A stretch of 64,000 nucleotides of DNA from an uncultured Opitutia bacterium. GTDB lineage: Bacteria > Verrucomicrobiota > Verrucomicrobiia > Opitutales > Opitutaceae. The stretch's first letter is position 1. Each line of letters starts with the position of its first letter. The DNA lies in contig CAIRTK010000015.1 of NCBI GenBank assembly GCA_903881475.1, positions 1 through 64,000 on the forward strand, given 5' to 3'. The translations under genes and the position numbers were made by a program. Below are positions 38,366 through 44,832 of this stretch, in pieces. The notes under the pieces are model-generated. The model saw only the letters and a program-made list of their open reading frames with translations. It was not told where the DNA came from and did not search any database.

Positions 38366-39556
38366 TCAGGAGGCCTTCGGTTGCGCCGCAGCGGCGGTGG
38401 CGGTGGCGCGCCGGCGCGCAAACCCGAGGAGATGGATGAGGAACTGCACGGCAAGGCCGAGGGCGATCAGCCCGCAGGCGGCGTAGGGCACCGTCCAAGC
38501 CGGGTTGCGCACCACCTGAAGGACGGAGGTGCGGTCGTTGTTGTCGTAGCCGGCCTGGTAGAACGCGCGGCCCGCAAACCGCAGCGGGCTGTTCATGTAG
38601 ATGCGGACCTGCCGGTCCTCGCGGCCGTCGTCGCTGCGCAGCCGGATCGTGCTGGCAAAATCCTTTGGGATCGACGTGCCGGGATACACGTCGTGGGTGA
38701 ACTTCAGCAGCGTGATCGCCACCGGGAAATAGTCCCGCTTGGCCCGCAGGGAAACCTGCCACGTCCGGCCCTGGTAGGCGAAGGCCTGCGGCGACACCAG
38801 CAGGGACGAGACCAAGACCGTGCCGATCAACCCGTCGGTGCCCCGAATCTCGATGAAGGCGGTGGGCCAGTTGCTTTCGTTCGGCTTGTAGGTGACGGGA
38901 GCCGGCTGCACGGTGATCTCCGTGCCGTCGCCGAGGGTCGCGACCGGGGCCGGGGCATCCGTGGTCGCGTTGCGCATGCGGAGCATAGCGTTCGGATAAT
39001 AGGCCGTGGCCCGGAGCGTGAACGGCAGCCGCGGGTGCTGAATCTCCGCCCGTTCCTCGACCCAGACGGACGGGATGGCGACCACCTCGTCATAGCGCGG
39101 GTCCGTGGTGTCGGCGACGGCGAGTTCCGTCTCGCGGAAGCTCTCGGCATAATGCTTGGTCTGGCCCACATCGAGGCGCATCTGGCTGTCCCGCTGCCAC
39201 AGGCCCGACACGCCCTCGCCAATCAGCAGGAGGATGAGCCCGATGTGCGTGAGCCAGATGCCGCAGTTTTTCCAGGCGAGCCGGAAGCGCGTGCAGTGCG
39301 CCGCGAGGAGGTTGGCCAGCAGCACGCCGCCGAGCAGGTAACCGCCGGGAAACACCGGCACCGAGTACGGCGTGCCGGCGATGCGCGTGAGGACGAAGAA
39401 GGAGTGGAAATATTTTTCCTGCACGCCCCAGACCCCGAGGTGCACCTGGTCAAGCGTGGCGGCGAAGACCATCAGGATCGACAGCACGAGCAGGAAGACC
39501 GTGAGGCGGATCGAGGCCAGGGTGGCGAGCAGCGACTTGAAAAATGTCCGGGTCAT
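38366..39556 (-). CDS. resB: ResB-like cytochrome c biogenesis protein
   Basis: A 396-residue ResB/Ccs1 protein. Hydrophobic segments are near residues 10-35 (LASIRLTVFLLVLSILMVF), 65-85, 100-125 (GIWLTHIGLILLLIGEGVSG) and near the C-terminus (VPYAACGLIALGLAVQFLIHLL), with a large periplasmic domain between. Partner of CcsA in System II. Start is the ATG before TRTFFKSLLA; the track ORF start is upstream inside the lipoprotein gene. Needed here for the many multihaem cytochromes encoded nearby. Confidence 0.92.
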   Translation of the reverse strand: MTRTFFKSLLATLASIRLTVFLLVLSILMVFAATLDQVHLGVWGVQEKYFHSFFVLTRIAGTPYSVPVFPGGYLLGGVLLANLLAAHCTRFRLAWKNCGIWLTHIGLILLLIGEGVSGLWQRDSQMRLDVGQTKHYAESFRETELAVADTTDPRYDEVVAIPSVWVEERAEIQHPRLPFTLRATAYYPNAMLRMRNATTDAPAPVATLGDGTEITVQPAPVTYKPNESNWPTAFIEIRGTDGLIGTVLVSSLLVSPQAFAYQGRTWQVSLRAKRDYFPVAITLLKFTHDVYPGTSIPKDFASTIRLRSDDGREDRQVRIYMNSPLRFAGRAFYQAGYDNNDRTSVLQVVRNPAWTVPYAACGLIALGLAVQFLIHLLGFARRRATATAAAAQPKAS

Positions 39557-40665
39557 GGGTTCAGGGAGCCTCGACGGTTTGGAGGAAGGCCAGGAAGGCC
39601 GGCTTCGCGGCCGCCACGGCATCGCCGGGCCCGGTCAGCTTGAAGAACCACGTGCGCCCCCTGCCATGGCACGAGCGCCGCCACGATCCGCGGGCCGCCC
39701 GCCGCGGGTCCGGCGGCATCCGTCACGATGAAATGCAGCCCGTGCGCCGCCACGACGGGCGTGGTGATCCCCGCCAGCGCGGCGTCATCCACCGGGTCGA
39801 GGCCGACCTGGCCGCGCCAGCGGTTGACGTTCGCCAGCACGCCGCCGACATCGCCGGGAAACACCGTGATCGCAACCTCGGCCGCGCCGACGGCATAGCT
39901 GCCCTTGCGCATCGCGCTGGCGGCCTTGACCGACCAGCCGGCCGGCGCCTGCCAGCGCAGCACGGGGCCGTCCGCCACCGGCGGAATCGTCCCCGCCATG
40001 CCGGCGGGCGCGGCGGGTGGCGCCGCCGCTTCCACGGCACCGGCGGTCATGGTGACCGTCTGCAGGAAAGCGGTGAACACGTCGCGCTGCGCGGCGACGA
40101 GAGGCGCGGGGCCCATCAGCTTGAAAAACCAGACGCGCTCCGGGCTGCGCAACCAGGCACCGAGCAGGCGTACCGGGGCCTTGGCCTCGCCGGCCGTGCC
40201 AGTCAAATCCACGACGGCCATTGTCCCGGCGGGCGTCGCGAGGGACTGCACCTGCGCCGGAAGTTCGGCCGCCGTCACCGGGGCCAGCTGAAGCTGGCCG
40301 CGCCAGCGGTTGATGTTGGCGAGGTCATCGCCGCCCGACCCGGGAAAGGTGACAATGGAAACGTCCGCCTTGGCGCCGTCCGCACCCGGCACGAGAAAAC
40401 TGCCGGTCCGCAGTCCGTCGGCCTTCTGTGCCTGCCAGCCGGAGGGAGCCACCCAATGCAGGCCGGGGCGGGCCTGCGCCACGACCGGCGCCGGGGTGGC
40501 GGCCGGCGGGGGCGGCACGGCGGCATTGTCCGGGTCCTTGTCCACGCGATAGACCGCCATGCCGCGGTCCTTGCAGCCCGCCACGCCGGCGAGGCCGAGG
40601 AGCAGGAGGGTTTTGGCAAACCGGGACGGGTGGGAACCAAGGCGGGAACGGGCCGGAAAGGTCAT
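39553..40665 (-). CDS. Lipoprotein with two tandem domains, probably frameshifted near the 3' end
   Basis: About 370 residues of unknown function, first gene of the resB-ccsA-hypE operon. A lipoprotein signal ends LGLAGVAGC (Cys31 from the ATG at 40665). Two repeats of about 150 residues follow: LHWVAPSGWQ...DLANINRWRGQLQL and LRWQAPAGWS...VLANVNRWRGQVGL. The first repeat ends VWFFKLMGP...FTAFLQTV; the second loses this ending in the annotated frame, but removing one C from the run at 39657-39661 restores WFFKLTGPGDAVAAA...FLAFLQTV and a stop at 39561, just before resB. A sequencing error or a real frameshift could explain it. Confidence 0.7.
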   Translation of the reverse strand: MTFPARSRLGSHPSRFAKTLLLLGLAGVAGCKDRGMAVYRVDKDPDNAAVPPPPAATPAPVVAQARPGLHWVAPSGWQAQKADGLRTGSFLVPGADGAKADVSIVTFPGSGGDDLANINRWRGQLQLAPVTAAELPAQVQSLATPAGTMAVVDLTGTAGEAKAPVRLLGAWLRSPERVWFFKLMGPAPLVAAQRDVFTAFLQTVTMTAGAVEAAAPPAAPAGMAGTIPPVADGPVLRWQAPAGWSVKAASAMRKGSYAVGAAEVAITVFPGDVGGVLANVNRWRGQVGLDPVDDAALAGITTPVVAAHGLHFIVTDAAGPAAGGPRIVAALVPWQGAHVVLQADRARRCRGGREAGLPGLPPNRRGSLNP

Positions 40666-40698
40666 GGGCAGAGGATGGCGCATTTCGGCGCGGAATGC

Positions 40699-40732
40699 TC
40701 GGCAGCCGTTGCGATAGGGTGCGCAGATCTTG
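40699..40732 (-). promoter_or_regulatory. Paired 21-bp operator upstream of the cytochrome-maturation operon
   Basis: On the minus strand: CAAGATCTGCGCA (a perfect half-site) then CAACGGCTGCCGA, 21 bp apart, ending about 34 bases before the lipoprotein ATG at 40665. It lies between that gene and hemN. Confidence 0.65.
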
Positions 40733-40740
40733 CCATTTGG

Positions 40741-42144
40741 CTAGACCGCAGCGGCGTGGCGCTGGGTGGCCGGCGTGAGCGTGGCGTCAAAGCACGTGGC
40801 GATCACGCGGAGCAGCGGTCCCCCGGCCCGCGTGACCTGCAAGCCCTCCAGAGTGCACGCTACCAAGCCGTCCGCCTCGAAGGGCGCGAGGGCGCGGATC
40901 TCTGGCGCGTAGGTGGTGGCGACATCCACGCCGAGCTCGGCGCTGAGCGCGGCGTAATTGAGTTTCCGGTCGCACATCAGCCGCATGATGAGGGTGCGGC
41001 GGCGGCGGTCCTCGGCCGTCAGGACCAGCCCGCGCTCCACCGGCAGCCGGCCCGCGCGCACGGCCTCCTGCCACGCCGCGAGTTCCTTGTGATTCTGACG
41101 GTAGCTGTCGGCGGTCGAGGAGATCGACGACACGCCGAACCCGTACAGCGACGCCCCCGCGGCCGTGCTGTAACCCTGGAAATTGCGGTGCAGCGTGCCG
41201 GCGCGCTGGGCGAGCGCGAGTTCGTCATCCGGCCGGGCGAAATGGTCGAGGCCGATGTCAATGTAGCCCGCGGCGGTCAGCTTCGCGTGCGCGATGGCGA
41301 ACATCGCGAGCTTCTGCTCCGGTGTCGGGAGCTGGCCGCGGGTCTCGAAGATCTTCTGGGCGGGCCGCAGCCACGGGACATGCGCGTAGCTGAAGACCGA
41401 CAGGCGGTCGGGCGCCAGTTCGAGCACCTCGTCGATGGTCCGCCCGAAGCTCGCGGAGGTCTGCAGCGGGAGGCCATAGATCAGGTCGACATTGATCGAG
41501 GCGAAGCCCGCTTCGGTCAGCCATTTGAACGCCTGCGCGGTCAGCTCCGTGGGCTGCCAGCGGTGGATCGCCAGCTGCACGGCCGGGTTCGTGTCCTGTA
41601 CGCCGAGCGAGGCGCGGTTGGCGCCGATCAGGCGCAGCGCCTCGACCTGCTCCCGGGTCAGGCGCCGCGGATCGATCTCGACGCCGAACTCGCAGCGCGG
41701 GGCCAGGTGGAAGAGTTCGCGGATGCGCAGGCCCAGCCGCGCCAGTTCGGCGGGCTGCAGGAAGGTGGGCGTGCCCCCGCCGAAATGCACCTGCTGCACC
41801 GGCCGGCGCCGGTCGAGGCGGGCGGCCACCAGCTCCATCTCGCGCTCCAGGTCGTCCAGGTACTCGGTCGCCGCCCCGCGCTGGGTGGTGATGATCGTGT
41901 TGCAGCCGCAGTACCAGCAGAGCGACTCGCAGAACGGCAGGTGAAAATAGAGCGACAGCGGGCCGGCGCCGGGGGCGTTGTCCGCGGCGATCGCCTCATC
42001 CAGCGGCAGGCTCGCGAGGTCGGCCGTGAACTTGGTCGCCGGCGGATAGGAGGTGTAGCGCGGCGCGGCGGCGGAGTACTTCCGGATCAGGTCCAGGTCG
42101 AGGGCAGGGGCGGCGGCGGATTCGTTCGGCTGGATCATGGGCAT
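40741..42144 (-). CDS. hemN: Oxygen-independent coproporphyrinogen III oxidase
   Basis: A 467-residue radical SAM enzyme making protoporphyrinogen IX without oxygen. The cluster motif is CESLCWYCGC near residue 80, preceded by APRYTSYPPATKF and followed by VHFGGGTPTFL and NVDLIYGLPLQT. Length and the N-terminal PRYTSYP support true HemN rather than the HemW haem chaperone. Start taken at the ATG 42144; a second ATG two codons later is possible. It supplies haem for the cytochromes on both sides. Confidence 0.94.
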   Translation of the reverse strand: MPMIQPNESAAAPALDLDLIRKYSAAAPRYTSYPPATKFTADLASLPLDEAIAADNAPGAGPLSLYFHLPFCESLCWYCGCNTIITTQRGAATEYLDDLEREMELVAARLDRRRPVQQVHFGGGTPTFLQPAELARLGLRIRELFHLAPRCEFGVEIDPRRLTREQVEALRLIGANRASLGVQDTNPAVQLAIHRWQPTELTAQAFKWLTEAGFASINVDLIYGLPLQTSASFGRTIDEVLELAPDRLSVFSYAHVPWLRPAQKIFETRGQLPTPEQKLAMFAIAHAKLTAAGYIDIGLDHFARPDDELALAQRAGTLHRNFQGYSTAAGASLYGFGVSSISSTADSYRQNHKELAAWQEAVRAGRLPVERGLVLTAEDRRRRTLIMRLMCDRKLNYAALSAELGVDVATTYAPEIRALAPFEADGLVACTLEGLQVTRAGGPLLRVIATCFDATLTPATQRHAAAV

Positions 42145-42185
42145 GGTGGTCTGCGGCCATGGTCGCACGGAATCACCGCCCCGGC

Positions 42186-42219
42186 TCACCGCAGCTTGCC
42201 CAAGGCTACGCATATTTTG
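42186..42219 (-). promoter_or_regulatory. Weak paired 21-bp operator upstream of hemN
   Basis: On the minus strand: CAAAATATGCGTA then CAAGCTGCGGTGA, 21 bp apart, 42 bases before the hemN ATG. First half-site fair, second keeps CAAG only. Confidence 0.45.
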
Positions 42220-42286
42220 CGGAGGCCGGCGGCCGCCTGGTCAAAACCGACCAAGCGGTCGCGCGGGCCCGCCGCCCGGCAGCAGG

Positions 42287-43783
42287 TCAATTGTCCTGAT
42301 TCTTGCCGTTGTGGCAGTCGTTGCAGAGGAGACCCATGCCGTCGATGTCGCTGGAGGGATGCTTGAAGAGCTGGCCCGCGGGGGCGACCTTGGTCAGCTC
42401 GGTGCCGCTGCCCTGCGCAAGGATGGTATGGCAGCTGTTGCAGTCGGTCGCGGGCAACTGCTTGCCCGCGCCGGCGACCGAGTGCTTGCCGTCGTGGCAG
42501 CGGAAGCAGCCCGCGGTGTCCAGGTGCCCGATGTTGTCGGGATACTTGCTCCAGTCGGCCTTCATCTCGGGAAAGAAATTGTCGCGGTAGATCGCCTGCA
42601 CGGTGGCCACCGTCGCGTCCAGCCCGGCCCGGCCCGCATACTGGCGGCGGAGCCCGGCGTCGATCGCCGCGACGGCCTCGGCCTGCGTGGCATACGGCTT
42701 GGTCAGCAGGTCGACCGCCGTGCGCTTGAGCGCCGGCGTCGCGGCATCGAGCCGCCCGAGGTAAAGCGCCTCGTCCACCGCGTCGTTCGGCGAGGTGTAG
42801 CGGTGCGCCGGGCGGTTGTGGCAGTCCATGCAGTCCATGCGGCGCACCTTCGCCGGGTCGGGCTCGCCCTTGAACTCGGCGGTGCGGTACACGGTGGCCG
42901 TGCCGTCCGCCTTCGTGATGCGGACCCAGGGAATGACCTGGCGCTGGGCGTCGGAGGCGAAGTACTCCACCTGGTTCGACACATTCATGTGCCAGTGGAT
43001 GCCGCCGACCGGGCCGTGGGCGGGGCTGCCGCCGCCGACGTTGATCAGCAGGCGGGCGGTGTAGGGCGTGTTCTTGTCGTCGGCGAGGTAGCGGTGGAAC
43101 GTCCGCTCGACGCTGCCGGAATATTTCTCGGCCCAGTGGCACTCCTCGCAGGTCTCCCGCGCGGGCCGCATGTTCTGCACCGGCGTGTGAATCGGGCGCT
43201 CATACTTGTTAAAGAGGATGCCGTAGAGCTGGCGGGTGCCGTTGACCTTGGCCTTGACGTAGGACGAGGCGCCCGAGCCGACGTGGCACTCGACGCACGC
43301 CACCTTGGCGTGGGCCGAGCGCTGGTAGGCGGTGAACTCCGGTCCCATCACGGCGTGGCAGACCTCGCCGCAGAACTGGTTCGACTCCGTATAGACGTAG
43401 GTCTGGTAGCTGCCCACCGCCGTCAGGAGCAGGAACGTCATCGATCCCGCGCTGAACCAGATCAGGATCGACCGGTCGCGGGGCCGCGAGAGGTCGATGG
43501 AAAGATGCGGCGAGGTGACCGCCCCGTCCCGGGCCATCGCCCGGCGGTGGTGCCACGCGCCCGCGCCCGCGAGCACCAGGCCCATGATGAGGAACCCCGG
43601 CGTGACCACATAACAGAGGATGCCGAAATAGGGATTCGTCGCGCCGCGCCCGAGCAGGTCGAGCGCGAAGAGAAAGATGAAGGCGAAGAGGCTGCTGCAG
43701 GCGAGGATCAGGCCGGCGAGGCTGATCCAATTGCGCCAGATCGAAGGGCGGAGCGGCGGGACATTGTCGGCGGGAGTGGTCAT
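42287..43783 (-). CDS. Membrane-anchored heptahaem c-type cytochrome
   Basis: A 498-residue protein with three hydrophobic segments in the first 130 residues (NWISLAGLILACSSLFAFIF, ILCYVVTPGFLIMGLVLAG, IWFSAGSMTFLLLTAVG) and a periplasmic domain with seven CXXCH sites: CGEVCH, CVECH, CEECH, CMDCH, CFRCH, CNSCH and CNDCH. The first sites resemble the NapC/NirT quinol-oxidising fold, so it may pass electrons from menaquinol to periplasmic acceptors. Start chosen at the ATG before TTPADNVPP; the track ORF leader overlaps the operator. Divergent from the octahaem/porin pair, probably its electron donor. Confidence 0.88.
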   Translation of the reverse strand: MTTPADNVPPLRPSIWRNWISLAGLILACSSLFAFIFLFALDLLGRGATNPYFGILCYVVTPGFLIMGLVLAGAGAWHHRRAMARDGAVTSPHLSIDLSRPRDRSILIWFSAGSMTFLLLTAVGSYQTYVYTESNQFCGEVCHAVMGPEFTAYQRSAHAKVACVECHVGSGASSYVKAKVNGTRQLYGILFNKYERPIHTPVQNMRPARETCEECHWAEKYSGSVERTFHRYLADDKNTPYTARLLINVGGGSPAHGPVGGIHWHMNVSNQVEYFASDAQRQVIPWVRITKADGTATVYRTAEFKGEPDPAKVRRMDCMDCHNRPAHRYTSPNDAVDEALYLGRLDAATPALKRTAVDLLTKPYATQAEAVAAIDAGLRRQYAGRAGLDATVATVQAIYRDNFFPEMKADWSKYPDNIGHLDTAGCFRCHDGKHSVAGAGKQLPATDCNSCHTILAQGSGTELTKVAPAGQLFKHPSSDIDGMGLLCNDCHNGKNQDN

Positions 43784-43832
43784 GGGAAAAACGGAGTTGC
43801 CCGCAGTGTACAGGAAAGCCTCCCCACCGGGC

Positions 43833-43866
43833 TGCGCACGGGTTGACGAATACTGCGCAGATCTTG
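43833..43866 (-). promoter_or_regulatory. Paired 21-bp operator upstream of heptahaem cytochrome
   Basis: On the minus strand: CAAGATCTGCGCA then CAACCCGTGCGCA, starts exactly 21 bp apart, 50 bases before the gene start. Both halves carry a complete TGCGCA. It is the mirror partner of the plus-strand pair 25 bases away. Confidence 0.8.
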
Positions 43867-43890
43867 AGCCGCGCCAGCAAACCCTCTCGC

Positions 43891-43924
43891 CAAGTCCTGC
43901 GCACAACTCGGCAAGGCATGCGCA
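43891..43924 (+). promoter_or_regulatory. Paired 21-bp operator upstream of octahaem/porin operon
   Basis: CAAGTCCTGCGCA (43891) and CAAGGCATGCGCA (43912), starts 21 bp apart, both perfect matches to CAAG-N3-TGCGCA. This is the best example of the motif, 88 bases before the octahaem cytochrome start. Confidence 0.85.
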
Positions 43925-44012
43925 GCCAAGCCGCTCCATATCAGGCATCCTGTGACCGATAAATCAGGAGGACCGTTCTCCCTCTCCCAACCAACCACCC
44001 GACCTTTCCGCC

Positions 44013-44813
44013 ATGAAATCCCATCCCCGCTGGTCCAAGACCACCCTACTCTTCGGCAGCACCGCCCTCTGGGGCCTGGTGCTCGTCGGCTGCGTGACCG
44101 TGAATCGCATCACGCTCGCGCCGCCGCGCATCGCCGGCGCCACCTTCGTCGGCTCCAAGGAGTGCGCCCAGTGCCATTCCGACCAGACCGACCACTTCGC
44201 CACCGCCACCCACGCCCGCCTGGCGCTCTCCGACTCCAAGGTCGGCGACACCGGCTGCGAGGCCTGCCATGGCCCGGGCAGCGCGCACGTCGAGTCCGGC
44301 GGCGCCCGCGGCACGATCGTCAATCCCAAGAAGTCGCCCGAGACCTGCTTCCAGTGCCATCTCGACAAGCGCGGCGAAATGAGCCTGCCCCACACCCATC
44401 CGGTGCTGGCCGGCAAGGTCAGCTGCGTGGACTGCCATGATGTGCATGCCGGCAAGGCGGTCCGCGGCGGCGGCGCCGCCCTGGCGGCCTCGACCGAGAC
44501 CTGCCTCCGGTGCCACACGCAGCAGGCCGGCCCCTTCGTCTATCCGCACGGCGCCATCCGCGAGGAAGGCTGCACCGCCTGCCACAACCCGCACGGCACC
44601 GTGAATGACAAGATGCTCGTCGCCCGTGACGCCAACCTGTGCCTGCGGTGCCATCTCGCCGATGTCACCCCCGGCTTCAACATCGGCGGCTACAAGAGCG
44701 GCGGCGCCCACGCCAATGCCATCGGCTCCCGTCTCTCGGAAGGCACCTGCTGGTCCGCCGGCTGCCACGAGGATGTCCACGGTTCCAATGTGAACGCTTC
44801 CCTCCGTCCCTAA
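44013..44813 (+). CDS. Octahaem c-type cytochrome, MtrA/DmsE-like lipoprotein
   Basis: A 266-residue exported cytochrome. The N-terminus ends in a lipobox-like LVLVGC near residue 27. Haem sites in order: CAQCH, CEACH, CFQCH, CVDCH, CLRCH, CTACH, CLRCH, and an atypical CX4CH (CWSAGCH), with spacing and GPGSAHV/NPHG motifs like the decahaem DmsE/MtrA family but two sites fewer. Such proteins sit inside an outer-membrane barrel and carry electrons across it; the barrel gene follows after 19 bases. Haem count for the last site is a prediction. Confidence 0.88.
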   Translation: MKSHPRWSKTTLLFGSTALWGLVLVGCVTVNRITLAPPRIAGATFVGSKECAQCHSDQTDHFATATHARLALSDSKVGDTGCEACHGPGSAHVESGGARGTIVNPKKSPETCFQCHLDKRGEMSLPHTHPVLAGKVSCVDCHDVHAGKAVRGGGAALAASTETCLRCHTQQAGPFVYPHGAIREEGCTACHNPHGTVNDKMLVARDANLCLRCHLADVTPGFNIGGYKSGGAHANAIGSRLSEGTCWSAGCHEDVHGSNVNASLRP

Positions 44814-44832
44814 CCGCAAGGAAACCACTCCC

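Noticed and set aside
43833-43924. FNR/CRP-type boxes (TTGAT-N4-ATCAA) before the cytochrome genes
   Set aside because: No such palindrome is seen; the conserved element is a direct repeat with 21-bp period, which does not fit CRP/FNR dimers.
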